Shown piece after piece: positions 28,301 to 34,943 of a stretch of DNA of 48,958 nucleotides (positions are counted from its first letter, which is position 1; every line of letters begins with the position of its first letter). The position numbers and the translations under genes are program-made. The notes under the pieces were generated by a model. The model was not told where the DNA came from and made no database searches. It was given only the letters and a program-made list of their open reading frames with translations. This DNA is from an uncultured Clostridia bacterium (GTDB lineage Bacteria; Bacillota; Clostridia; Christensenellales; CAG-138): NCBI GenBank assembly GCA_944336475.1, contig CALVLD010000016.1, positions 1 to 48,958 of the forward strand, given 5' to 3'.

Positions 28301-29638
28301 CAATGCGGTGGGGCTATGGGCTTCCGTGATCAGCTTCAGGATGTATGCGCATTGCTGATGACAGATCCCGATGCTGCCAAAAAGCAAATATACCTTGCCG
28401 CATCAAAGCAGTTTAGACAAGGCGATGTGCTGCATTGGTGGCATAATGACGGCAGGGGCGTGCGAACAAAAATAAGCGATGATAGGCTCTTCCTGCCATA
28501 CGCAGTTATGCAGTATGCGGAGACGACCGGAGACGATACCATATGGGAGATATCCGCACCGTACATCAGGGATATACCCATACCAGAAGGAAAAAAAGAG
28601 CTCTATACATATTTTGCAGACGACGGAGAGGGAAGCATACTTGAGCATTGCATGGCCGCAGTTGAGATTTCTATGGAGCTCGGCGCGCATGGCTTACCGC
28701 TGATGGGTGGTGGAGACTGGAACGACGGTATGAATAATGTTGGAAACGATGGCGGAGAAAGCGTCTGGCTCGGGTGGTTTTTGCTGTATGTTCTTGAGCG
28801 TTTTATACCTGTTTGCAATAGCCGAGGTCTAACCGAAAAGGCCGAGAGGTATCAGGAGTTTTCATCAAGACTGCGTTCTGCGCTTGAAATGACTGGCTGG
28901 GACGGAGCGTGGTACAGAAGGGCCGTCTATGGAGATGGGACGATGCTGGGCTCCTCGCAAAATACGGAGTGCTCTGTAGACTGTGTTGCCCAGACATGGG
29001 CAGTGTTTTGCAACGCCGTACACTCAAAAGAGGCGTTTAACGCCGTGCTGGAGCAGCTCGTTGACGAGCGCAGCGGCGTAGTACGGCTGCTTGCGCCACC
29101 TTTCTCAAATGAATGCAGTCACAATGCAGGCTATATCGAAGCCTACGTCGAGGGAGTAAGAGAAAATGGCGGACAATACACGCATGCTTTGGCATGGGCA
29201 GTAATAGCGGCGGTAAAACTGGGCGATGCCGAGGCAGCATACAGGATGTTCAATATGGCGAATCCGATAAAGCATGGAACCGATCTACAAATAAAACGGT
29301 ATGCCGTGGAACCTTATGTCGTTGCGGGCGATGTATGCTCCGTTGGTGAAAATGCCGGCAGAGGAGGATGGACATGGTATACGGGAGCGGCAGCATGGCT
29401 ATATCGAGCTGCTGTCGAGTATATATTGGGCATAACAAAGCACGGCACCCGCCTATACTTCAACCCAACATGCACTTTTGATTCCTTCAAGGCAACATAT
29501 CTGTACATGGACACGGAATACGAGATATCTGCATCCAGAGCGGATTCGTACACAGTTAAGCATGATGGCAGGAGCGTTTTCTATGTTGAACTGGTTGATG
29601 ATGGTGCGAAGCACAACGTGGTCGTGACGTACAAATAA
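22346..29638 (+). CDS. Cyclic beta-1,2-glucan synthase homologue (NdvB/ChvB type)
   Basis: 2430 residues, slightly shorter than NdvB (about 2,800). Synthesizes and cyclizes beta-1,2-glucan at the membrane. Order: N-terminal helical part; membrane segments about 284-332; a GT84-type glucosyltransferase with LDADTVLPAG (near 481) and RQHRWIRGDWQL (near 628); more membrane segments about 660-700 and 777-818; a glycoamylase-like domain about 870-1200 (KWHGNLFNWYRT, ASFMAHHQGMTL); then GH94 beta-sandwich parts and an (alpha/alpha)6 barrel with GGGDWNDGMNNVG (near 2121), where a GH94 Asp lies. The start has GAGG before it. Whether it makes cyclic glucan or acts only as a phosphorylase-like glucan enzyme cannot be told. 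Terminator follows. Confidence 0.88.
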   Translation: MRHTAVETSELAERLSLLPVQIKKGKLRKTYKEALECRRRLVAEYRRAHRAAAKSSADVTPCTEMFLDEFYGIEKQLMVLLRTLWEAKHTSLPCFTSGELKGRVRIEALADELTKACDGTVDSAAAMAFIDAFQKRTMLLFAELQLLPCMLRLALVRQMETKAMQSDDCFELKNVLLSLKAIDDAPWEECISGMSEIVSQLARNEGFRLMDKQSRSYCVEMCIRMAKRLHLSETVVARRAIELAAAGEGKTSHVGYYLAYEGTDTLMRSLRHRAVLPLAPIEKRVIAASLTVTVTLLLLSIAALFGNTAMLLCIYPAGTVALSICISLFCRVIKPYSVLRLDIKNSLPNGITAAVTMPILLTDEKNVEDSVSRLETHYVANPIAGVEFILLADLPDAESRIRPSDEGLISAAKQGIDKLNAKYGQRFFLLCRERCKNHDGIWQGYERKRGAVMELCALLMQEDSRFSVVHPKSPKPAAYLTILDADTVLPAGALAQLIGVAAHPLNQPELDENARVYSGYTVFAPQMKATARSAASSMFARMVSGDAGASPYSFKVSDFHMDAYREGDFGGKGILNVRMFYRLLKAEIPENRVLSHDLLEGIITRTAFLNDVTLYDTQPNTLYRWWKRQHRWIRGDWQLLPFVFNRKIRFSGRLQMLVNMARSLRDGATLLLIFASVLLDMPFVLFFTLFAYLFEPIKEFIPLAIASLRDSTEMYQWRLLAQRTFMELFTLPYAAIMSLDAIIRTLYRVVFSHRKMLEWKTSSNVKDERSALDTAFYVCSAAMFALAVVRFSALTMHMSVFVSAAILSVMWLTSPIIVRAIDRQRAKAEFSMEETAALLSIFSGTWAFFRELCDEKTNFLPPDNVQERPAAAPVGITSPTNIGMGLLSVVSAYDMGLINADDMAKSVSRIIGTITQAEKWHGNLFNWYRTADLTPVKPRFVSSVDSGNLIAALMTVSAVMNEIGRDDIAMSCNKLIEETDLAALYDDDRKLFRIGYDFEEGRFTNSWYDLYASEARLTSFIAISLGHVGGEHWQRLSRVMTEASGGRTLLSWSGTAFEYLMPLIFFETADGSLQHEISLSAVRTQILDVKPNRPWGVSESGYYCFDRSMHYQYRAFGLPQLALERKRSSQNVISPYSSALALCVEPAAAAENLMLLRELGISGKYGMFEAADYTDGSLRIVASFMAHHQGMTLCAINNALNDRNIRSRFMAIPCVRANETLLFESMPTKPIVLKEYESSVYVGRTTHTKAPVLRTIVPYEEFDGQLLSNGRYSTMVFSNGGGWSKCGEIMLTRWRPSGSPNNDDAQFGVSMFIYTDDVWRCDRKVAFEPHMASFVGGRGSIEARYTVAAAAGHDAEIRTITLINRSTSSQTARVGIFFEPCMVSHAEDMAHPAFVKLCMNAYREGDTVLFRLRGKEGREERWLYATVVSTSKPKLCTDAYIIPSRLKNPKEMLSRGTFSVIENDSPIEPYYSAMIDNTIEAGASKEIAFIMGLAASKEEALQLSTEIVRNRQREVSLIAALTSGMMAASSISDSDAAAYEPLAARIAAEIPYKRYEGNSTEGISGLWRMGLSGDIPIVLVNVKSMTQLPNVRKLCAFARYCFRRELKFDVVILGHYPNEYSNRLRNSLSELANAAPNVRLIDEYAITSEEVSILQDIALICCDADSIPHSAIKIRKSRVYCTEAVFEPLKRRELIMSNSFGGFSKDGQEYVINCTGRPTPAPWSNVIANESFGTLVTEHGGGFTWAGNSRLMRITPWSNDPLRDPCGERVSIVDTESGRRIWLTPQDPNGIYECTHGMGYTRYRCKAEGLEIELAETVDAERPCKYYAVTLKNRRLAERSLSINLEVDWEIGESAHAEAIVTKAVGATVFARNMRNAHDGRFAFITANGGIAGSNRVSIDILLQAGETSRRVFVMGYGDETAASEAAAVVESGFDDAMKRIESVWKKRLGRLQICTDDTAFDVLVNRMLLYQTYSSRLLARAGFYQCGGAMGFRDQLQDVCALLMTDPDAAKKQIYLAASKQFRQGDVLHWWHNDGRGVRTKISDDRLFLPYAVMQYAETTGDDTIWEISAPYIRDIPIPEGKKELYTYFADDGEGSILEHCMAAVEISMELGAHGLPLMGGGDWNDGMNNVGNDGGESVWLGWFLLYVLERFIPVCNSRGLTEKAERYQEFSSRLRSALEMTGWDGAWYRRAVYGDGTMLGSSQNTECSVDCVAQTWAVFCNAVHSKEAFNAVLEQLVDERSGVVRLLAPPFSNECSHNAGYIEAYVEGVRENGGQYTHALAWAVIAAVKLGDAEAAYRMFNMANPIKHGTDLQIKRYAVEPYVVAGDVCSVGENAGRGGWTWYTGAAAWLYRAAVEYILGITKHGTRLYFNPTCTFDSFKATYLYMDTEYEISASRADSYTVKHDGRSVFYVELVDDGAKHNVVVTYK

Positions 29639-29643
29639 GCTGT

Positions 29644-29666
29644 GGCCTCCGCAAATGGCGGAGGCC
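29644..29666. terminator. Bidirectional terminator between converging genes
   Basis: ggcctccgc (29644-29652) pairs perfectly with gcggaggcc (29658-29666), between the glucan synthase and the leftward propeller gene. Confidence 0.7.
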
Positions 29667-29684
29667 TGCTAAACTATAACTGCT

Positions 29685-31487
29685 TTAGAATATTCGGATG
29701 CCGAATATCCCCTTTACCCTTGTACCGACAATTATGTAGTTACCGAAAGCCACCGGCGAGGCTTCGATATTGCTTTCAACGTTTATCAAGTCAAGCTGTT
29801 GACCGTTGCCATCGATAACATAGATATTGCCGGATGAATTGCACTGAACGATGTAGGCATTGCCGCTTTTATCGTATAGTGCAACGGGACTGCTCCAAGC
29901 ATATCCACTCATGTGGAAGCTCCAAACCTCCTTGCCCGTCACCCTGTCATAGGCATACATTGTACCGATGTTGCCGTTGCCAAAGCTCGCAACCGTGGTG
30001 ATTACAAGATTATCGATATTGCCCTCTCCGAGAATGGCACTCGACATAATACCGCCTGTTATGTGGGACGTTGTCATTACAGAATGTACCTTTTGCCATA
30101 TAATCTCACCCGTGCATGCATCAATTTTGAAGAATGCGACGTTGCCGTTGCCGTTGGCGTCTTTTTTGTTGTCAAGCGTACAGCCTACATAGAGGTATGC
30201 CGTCCCGTTCTCGGGATCTTCCTCTAAAACAGGCGTAGCATTGGTATCATCCCAAATGTCCTGAACCCAGATCGTCTGCATCGTATTGACGTCGACGCAC
30301 TGCAGAAATCCTGCATTACAGCACAGGTATATGTAATTTCGCCACGCAACGGCGCTTGCTTCATACCCAAGCCAATACCCCTGATCAATAGTGCGGTTTG
30401 CCGAATATCTCATTTTGATAGGCGCATCCGGATTCATCGATAGAGTTCCTGTTCGCTGATCGTATGTCGTATTTAGTTTTAGACGATATAGTACGCCGTT
30501 TTCTCCAGGATAGAACAGGGTATCGGTAGCACCATCGACGATCGCTGCAGAGTCATAGGCATGCCAACTTCTCAGAGCAAAGCTGTCGGGTTTGGCTCCT
30601 ATGGTTGCAAGTATGCTCCCGTCGATAAGCGATATTGCATACCCCTTTGCAGCCTTGCCTTCGGAGCTGTAGTGATCGCCTTGACCTACATAAAGTATCG
30701 GCCACCCCCTGGGATCTACACTGCCTGCGCCCTTAAAAGGTACTCCCATGACTATCTTATTGCGTGTCGGCTCGCCTGTCTCCATGTCAAAGAAGTAGAT
30801 ATTGCCATCCATCGTGGCATATATGACTTCAACAAGACCGCTCTTGGCTTTTGCACTGTCAAACATATTCATAACAGCCTTTGTTTCGGCGTCCCAACGA
30901 ACAAGCAGAGCTTGTCCGGTCCAACCGCTGCCCGTCCAGACACCGTTATATGAACCGCCCTCGCCCTTGGGGACACTTCCGGTTTCCCTGTTCCAAACTA
31001 TCTCGAGTTTGCCATCGGATATCTCGGCGATGCCGTAAAATGGATTCTGCCTCCAGCAGCTTCCGCGGAATGAGAGCACTCCCTCCGCCTGTGAATAGTC
31101 ATCGTCGCTCAAAAAGTCGATGGTATCCTCGCTTGAAAAACTGCTAACTATCTGTCCGTTGACCATAAGCTCTGTATTGAACCCATAGAGCGAAGCAAGC
31201 GCAGTGTCGCAGGGAACGACCTCGTTATAGTTCACAACCTCGGGGGTAGGTTCAGACGTAGGTGCAGGCTCGGCGGTGGCCGATGCGTTGGGTGTTGCGG
31301 TGACAGCGACCAATGCGGTATGCCCAGGCTCGGACGAGACATCTACATTCGGATTGTCGTCACCGGAATTCTTAATTACATGAGATATTACGATCCCGAG
31401 AAGGCAGAGCAAAGCAAGTATACATATGCATATTAACATAAATAGAATGCGTCGCTGCACATAAATGGATTGATTGGGCGATGACAT
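29685..31487 (-). CDS. Membrane-anchored PQQ-like beta-propeller protein
   Basis: 600 residues from the ATG at 31487, which follows GGAGG. Residues 10-41 hold a membrane segment (ILFMLICICILALLCLLGIV). A Pro/Thr/Ser/Ala-rich spacer follows (TATPNASATAEPAPTSEP), then repeated blades (DGNIYFFDMETGEP, GNIYVIDGNGQQLDL, GTMYAYDRVTGKEVWSF) of a PQQ-type propeller. No cofactor-binding residues are clear; such extracellular propellers may bind polysaccharide or protein. It has its own promoter and converges on the glucan synthase. Confidence 0.82.
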   Translation of the reverse strand: MSSPNQSIYVQRRILFMLICICILALLCLLGIVISHVIKNSGDDNPNVDVSSEPGHTALVAVTATPNASATAEPAPTSEPTPEVVNYNEVVPCDTALASLYGFNTELMVNGQIVSSFSSEDTIDFLSDDDYSQAEGVLSFRGSCWRQNPFYGIAEISDGKLEIVWNRETGSVPKGEGGSYNGVWTGSGWTGQALLVRWDAETKAVMNMFDSAKAKSGLVEVIYATMDGNIYFFDMETGEPTRNKIVMGVPFKGAGSVDPRGWPILYVGQGDHYSSEGKAAKGYAISLIDGSILATIGAKPDSFALRSWHAYDSAAIVDGATDTLFYPGENGVLYRLKLNTTYDQRTGTLSMNPDAPIKMRYSANRTIDQGYWLGYEASAVAWRNYIYLCCNAGFLQCVDVNTMQTIWVQDIWDDTNATPVLEEDPENGTAYLYVGCTLDNKKDANGNGNVAFFKIDACTGEIIWQKVHSVMTTSHITGGIMSSAILGEGNIDNLVITTVASFGNGNIGTMYAYDRVTGKEVWSFHMSGYAWSSPVALYDKSGNAYIVQCNSSGNIYVIDGNGQQLDLINVESNIEASPVAFGNYIIVGTRVKGIFGIRIF

Positions 31488-31526
31488 AATAACACCTCCG
31501 TAAACAACAATATCATAAACGGAATC

Positions 31527-31555
31527 ATTATACAGTTTCAAAAAGATAATTACAA
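31527..31555 (-). promoter_or_regulatory. Promoter of the propeller gene
   Basis: Read leftwards: TTGTAA (31550-31555), 17 bases, TATAAT (31527-31532), 39 bases before the start. Confidence 0.65.
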
Positions 31556-31559
31556 GTCC

Positions 31560-31589
31560 TTGTGCAATACGCATGCTTTATGATACAAT
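31560..31589 (+). promoter_or_regulatory. Promoter of the cyclophilin lipoprotein gene
   Basis: TTGTGC (31560-31565), 18 bases, TACAAT (31584-31589), 30 bases before the start; back-to-back with the leftward promoter. Confidence 0.6.
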
Positions 31590-31619
31590 GCGACGGAAAC
31601 AACGATTGGAGGTACTCTT

Positions 31620-32234
31620 ATGAAAAAGATTATCGCAACTGCCATGACAATGCTCATTCTTTTGATGGGTATGCTGAGTGGCTGCCAAAAGGAGGATGAC
31701 AAAGTGGACGGCAAGGTTTATGCAACTATCGTGTTCGAGGATTTCGGTACCGTAAAGTTGGAGCTCTATCCGGATATTGCTCCGCAGTCGGTTTACAACT
31801 TCTGTTATCTGGCAAGACAGGGCTTCTATGACGGGCTCACTATTCACAGAATATCTCCCGGTTTTGTAATTCAGGGCGGCTGTCCCGAAGGCGATGGCAG
31901 CGGCGGTCCCGGCTATGTTATTAAGGGAGAGTTCAACGCAAACGGTGTCGAGAATAACCTCAGCCACCATCGAGGCGTCATCTCCATGGCAAGGCGAAGC
32001 ACGCCCATGGACAGCGCAGGCAGCCAGTTCTTTATAGTGCTGAGCGATGATTATACAGGTGCGCTTGATAACAATTATGCAGGCTTCGGCATGGTGATAG
32101 AGGGCATGGACGTTGTTGATGCTATTGCAGGGGTGCCGATATATGGCGAAAGTCCTCTAAACAAAGTTGTGATCAATAGCATCACTATAGACGGGCCGGA
32201 TATGCCTGAGCCCGAAAAGCTTCCGGCGCTGTAG
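31620..32234 (+). CDS. Cyclophilin-type peptidyl-prolyl isomerase lipoprotein
   Basis: 204 residues. The signal MKKIIATAMTMLILLMGMLS ends in the lipobox LSGC, giving an outer-face lipoprotein. The rest is a cyclophilin domain (VKLELYPDIAPQSVYNFCYL, FYDGLTIHRISPGFVIQGGC, SAGSQFFIVLSD) that isomerizes proline bonds and helps folding of secreted proteins. The prime catalytic Arg (HRISPGFVIQGG) is present. GGAGG site before the ATG. Not essential to name a partner. Confidence 0.93.
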   Translation: MKKIIATAMTMLILLMGMLSGCQKEDDKVDGKVYATIVFEDFGTVKLELYPDIAPQSVYNFCYLARQGFYDGLTIHRISPGFVIQGGCPEGDGSGGPGYVIKGEFNANGVENNLSHHRGVISMARRSTPMDSAGSQFFIVLSDDYTGALDNNYAGFGMVIEGMDVVDAIAGVPIYGESPLNKVVINSITIDGPDMPEPEKLPAL

Positions 32235-32296
32235 TGCAAAATGCAGTTGAGCATCCAGCCGCAGGCGGGGTGTTGTTGCTGCTTGAATCACAAAAT

Positions 32297-32335
32297 ACGA
32301 GAGCCACGGCATGTATGTACTGCCGTGGCTCTCGT
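32297..32335. terminator. Bidirectional terminator, 15-bp perfect stem
   Basis: acgagagccacggca (32297-32311) pairs with tgccgtggctctcgt (32321-32335). Between the cyclophilin gene and the leftward small-protein gene. Confidence 0.75.
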
Positions 32336-32384
32336 GTCGTGGGAGAGGATAAAAGACATGAACGGCGTTCGCATGCTGCCGTTG

Positions 32385-32510
32385 TCAGGAAGTGCGGTCG
32401 TCAGACTCTGTATCATGCCTGCGAATACTCGAGAATACGATAGATGCAAGCATGGCGCCTATAATGATCCCGGGGATCATGAAGGAAAAAAACATTCCAA
32501 AGTAGTTCAT
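32385..32510 (-). CDS. 41-residue membrane peptide
   Basis: A short gene: ATG at 32510, strong ACGGAGG site, TGA at 32385-32387. The product begins MNYFGMFFSFMIPGIIIGAM and ends SSIRRHDTESDDRTS: one hydrophobic helix (about 4-27) and a charged tail. It has a consensus promoter and an operator set shared with the divergent S24-type regulator gene, which supports its being real. Function unknown; candidates are a stress or toxin-like membrane peptide, by inference only. Its 3' side ends near a strong terminator. Confidence 0.65.
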   Translation of the reverse strand: MNYFGMFFSFMIPGIIIGAMLASIVFSSIRRHDTESDDRTS

Positions 32511-32523
32511 AACAAACCTCCGT

Positions 32524-32540
32524 GTTTCTCATTTGGATAC
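32524..32540. promoter_or_regulatory. Operator-like site A
   Basis: GTTTCTCATTTGGATAC: half-sites GTTTCT and GGATAC, five bases apart. In the leader of the small membrane protein, just before its ribosome site. Confidence 0.5.
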
Positions 32541-32549
32541 CGATACGCT

Positions 32550-32566
32550 ATTTCCTTATCGGAAAT
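32550..32566. promoter_or_regulatory. Operator-like site D
   Basis: ATTTCCTTATCGGAAAT: exact inverted half-sites ATTTCC and GGAAAT with the same five-base spacing. In the leader of the small membrane protein. Confidence 0.5.
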
Positions 32567-32591
32567 TTGGCTCGATTTAGCTTACGAGCTA

Positions 32592-32620
32592 ATTATAGTA
32601 TCCAGCAAGGAAACTGTCAA
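32592..32620 (-). promoter_or_regulatory. Promoter of the small membrane protein gene
   Basis: Read leftwards: TTGACA (32615-32620), 17 bases, TATAAT (32592-32597): perfect consensus. The whole spacer is operator B. Confidence 0.85.
32598..32614. promoter_or_regulatory. Operator-like site B
   Basis: GTATCCAGCAAGGAAAC: half-sites GTATCC and GGAAAC, five bases apart. It fills exactly the space between -35 and -10 of the leftward promoter. Confidence 0.6.
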
Positions 32621-32671
32621 TACTAAAAAGGGTACTGCACAGGCTGAAAATAAATATATTATGCGTTCATC

Positions 32672-32700
32672 TTGTAAATGGTTTCCTCATAGGATACAAT
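32672..32700 (+). promoter_or_regulatory. Promoter of the S24/LexA-like regulator gene
   Basis: TTGTAA (32672-32677), 17 bases, TACAAT (32695-32700), 37 bases before the start. Operator C overlaps the spacer and half of the -10. Confidence 0.7.
32681..32697. promoter_or_regulatory. Operator-like site C
   Basis: GTTTCCTCATAGGATAC: half-sites GTTTCC and GGATAC, five bases apart, over the regulator's own promoter. Confidence 0.6.
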
Positions 32701-32736
32701 AAGTACATACTGAATATGCTTGCCCGGGGTGGATTT

Positions 32737-33363
32737 ATGAATAGATTAAAAGAATTGAGGACTGCGCGTGGCATAACTCAGGACGAGTTGGGTGCTATGC
32801 TCGGAGTGCAGAAGGCGGCTATATGCAAGTATGAGACGGGGCGAGTTGCTCTGCCTAATTCGTGTCTGGTGCGCCTTGTGGAGATTTTTTCGGTCAGCGC
32901 CGACTACATACTTGGAAGGGACGATGTGACCCCTTTGCCTAAAAGGATGAGGGAAAAAATCACTGCCTCTCCTAAAGAGACCAATGTGGTACCGGTACCC
33001 CTTGTAGGAATGGTTCATGCAGGCGAACCCATGCTTGCGGAGGAGTGCATACAGGAATACATACCCGTTTCCGCAGGCGAGGTATATGACGGCGATTACT
33101 TCTTTATGGAGGTCGTAGGTGACTGCATGTTGGGAGACCACATAGTTGAAGGCGCCGTTGTTCTTGTCAAGAGAGAGAACGAGATGATCGATAACCGTAT
33201 ATATGTTGTGCGCATTGGCGATGAAGTATTGCTCCGTCGTATCAAGCGTATAAAGCGAAGCGTTGCGCTGATCCCAAGCAATAACGCATACGACCCCATG
33301 ATACTATCCGAGGGAGATATCCATGTTGTTGGCCGTGTCGTTGAGGCACGTATGCGCTTCTGA
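32737..33363 (+). CDS. S24/LexA-like HTH repressor with altered catalytic dyad
   Basis: 208 residues from the ATG at 32737 after GGTGGA. Residues 1-60 are an XRE helix-turn-helix (LKELRTARGITQDELGAMLG, KYETGRVALP). The C-terminal half is LexA/UmuD-like: VPLVGMVHAGEPMLAEE with a possible Ala95-Gly96 cleavage site, VVGDCMLGDHIVEGAVVLVK, and NNAYDPMIL. In LexA the motif is GDSM with catalytic Ser; here position 130 is Cys. The usual Lys lies in an E-A-T-V-K-R-like stretch; here EVLLRRIKR has Arg. So it may not self-cleave, or may do so with Cys. It is divergent from a small membrane gene, with shared operators; autorepression is inferred. Confidence 0.85.
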   Translation: MNRLKELRTARGITQDELGAMLGVQKAAICKYETGRVALPNSCLVRLVEIFSVSADYILGRDDVTPLPKRMREKITASPKETNVVPVPLVGMVHAGEPMLAEECIQEYIPVSAGEVYDGDYFFMEVVGDCMLGDHIVEGAVVLVKRENEMIDNRIYVVRIGDEVLLRRIKRIKRSVALIPSNNAYDPMILSEGDIHVVGRVVEARMRF

Positions 33364-33379
33364 TGGCTATCAACTTTCT

Positions 33380-33420
33380 CACTCCTTCTGCATATAAAGA
33401 ATGCAGAGGGGGTGTTTTTT
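33380..33420 (+). terminator. Intrinsic terminator abutting the spoIVFA start codon
   Basis: A 14-bp stem (33380-33393 with 33401-33414, two G-U pairs) and TTTTTT at 33415-33420; the next base starts the ATG of the SpoIVFA-like gene. The only ribosome site, AGGGGG, lies within the stem. Confidence 0.8.
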
Positions 33421-34083
33421 ATGGAGCAAAACGGGGCAAATGAGGTAAAGTTTACATCTCGAGAATGCATGGAGAGGCATATTGCCGATAAATATACATC
33501 GGCCAACAGGCATGGTGGAGAAAGGAAAAGGGCAGACGTTTACCTGCTGGTGCGCCTGGGGGTATGCCTTTTATGCTTTACTGCCGTATTGGCACTAAAG
33601 CTTTCAGACTCAAAGGATGCGCGGCAGGTGCTAAACGGGATCAGCACGGCATTGAGTGAGGATCACGATACAGATGACGAACTGGGCAGACTTAGGTTCG
33701 TGCAGCTTCCGTCAATAATAGATGTGTTTGCGCCTTCGGATGATCCTGTGGTTCCTGTAGAAATATTGAGTACAGAAATGCTGCATGATACGGGCATACT
33801 CATACTACACACCAATATTGCGGAGGAAGTACTATGTGCAGGCAGCGGCAGAATCGGCAGTATCGGAGAGGATGAGCTCCTCGGACGCTATGTGTCGGTC
33901 ATACTTGAGAACGACATTGAGGTATTCTATTACGGCATATCCGAGTGCAGCGTTGAAGTTGGCCAGCCGGTATCACAGCACACAAAGCTCGGAATTACTG
34001 CTGCAGGAAAGGTCGTTGTGCGTGTTTATGATGCTGGACGACCGGTAGACCCAACTAAATTCTTTGGGATAGAACAAAGCTGA
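33421..34083 (+). CDS. SpoIVFA-like M23-domain membrane protein
   Basis: 220 residues from the ATG at 33421 (GTG at 33412 is in frame). A cytosolic head, one membrane segment (about 43-60, LLVRLGVCLLCFTAVLALKL), then an external part with an M23-like barrel (AGSGRIGSIGEDELLGRYVSV, VEVGQPVSQHTKLGITAAGK). The metal His residues of M23 are not present, as in SpoIVFA, which holds the protease SpoIVFB inactive during sporulation. It is directly before the M50 protease (overlap of one base), so the assignment rests on synteny plus fold. The start region is odd because it touches a terminator. Confidence 0.75.
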   Translation: MEQNGANEVKFTSRECMERHIADKYTSANRHGGERKRADVYLLVRLGVCLLCFTAVLALKLSDSKDARQVLNGISTALSEDHDTDDELGRLRFVQLPSIIDVFAPSDDPVVPVEILSTEMLHDTGILILHTNIAEEVLCAGSGRIGSIGEDELLGRYVSVILENDIEVFYYGISECSVEVGQPVSQHTKLGITAAGKVVVRVYDAGRPVDPTKFFGIEQS

Positions 34084-34943
34084 TGCGTATTGCCACCTTT
34101 CGTGATACCGAGATCAACTGCAGTCTCGCACTGCTTGCCCTATTGCCGCTTGCGGTTATGTTTGGGACTGTTCTGGAGTTAGCCATAGCATTCATATCTC
34201 TGTCGGTCCACGAGCTGGCACATGCTATGATCGCAACGAGGCTGGGGTATGGGGTAATATCGGTAGACATACAGCCGTTCGGCTTCGTTGCAAGACTTAA
34301 GGGAGCAGTGTTAAGTCCGTCTGACAGGGCTGCAATCTACGCCGCAGGACCTGTATCAAGTCTGCTTTTGGCAGCAGCTGCGGCACTCTGGGGAAGGTTT
34401 ATCAAACATGAGGTTTTTGACGGCGTGATCGGGTACAATATTTTGATAGCGGCGATAAACCTGATACCGGCACTTCCGCTTGATGGTGGAAGGATCGTTC
34501 AGGGATTACTTCGTGATAGGGGAGAAAAGCTGTTGCTGACCGTAGGGTCTGCGACCGGCGTCATGCTTGTAATGATCTCAATACTGCTATTTTTTAATGG
34601 CGTGGTAAATCCAACCTATGCCGCCATGGGCGGCTTTCTGTTCTTTGAGGCGATACGTGAGCGAAAAAGGGTCGGCTTGAGAAAAACCATGTCGCATTCA
34701 GCAACAACAAAACGCATCAACTCAATATATCCGGTTGAGGTAAACAGCATTGCGGTATCTCAGAATGCGAGCCTTTCGGAGACGCTACGAATGCTCCCGC
34801 ACGGAGGCTATAGTGTGATAGTTGTGATCGATGAACAAATGCATCGCATATGCACGATCGATGAAATGCGGCTCAGGGAGATTGCCGCAGTGTTGGGTTC
34901 AACGGCACGATTGGGAGATGCGGTCAAACAAATATCCGGATGA
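34083..34943 (+). CDS. SpoIVFB-like site-2 protease (M50)
   Basis: 286 residues. Intramembrane metalloprotease that would process pro-sigma-K. Zinc motif HELAH (His43, Glu44, His47) in SLSVHELAHAMIATRLGYGV, and third ligand Asp134 in NLIPALPLDGGRIVQGLL. Several membrane segments up to about 195; the rest (about 205-286) looks like a CBS-type regulatory domain (VSQNASLSETLRMLPHGGYS). It overlaps the SpoIVFA-like gene by one base, as in Bacillus spoIVFAB. Terminator not obvious; the SASP genes follow after about 175 bases. Confidence 0.9.
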   Translation: MRIATFRDTEINCSLALLALLPLAVMFGTVLELAIAFISLSVHELAHAMIATRLGYGVISVDIQPFGFVARLKGAVLSPSDRAAIYAAGPVSSLLLAAAAALWGRFIKHEVFDGVIGYNILIAAINLIPALPLDGGRIVQGLLRDRGEKLLLTVGSATGVMLVMISILLFFNGVVNPTYAAMGGFLFFEAIRERKRVGLRKTMSHSATTKRINSIYPVEVNSIAVSQNASLSETLRMLPHGGYSVIVVIDEQMHRICTIDEMRLREIAAVLGSTARLGDAVKQISG

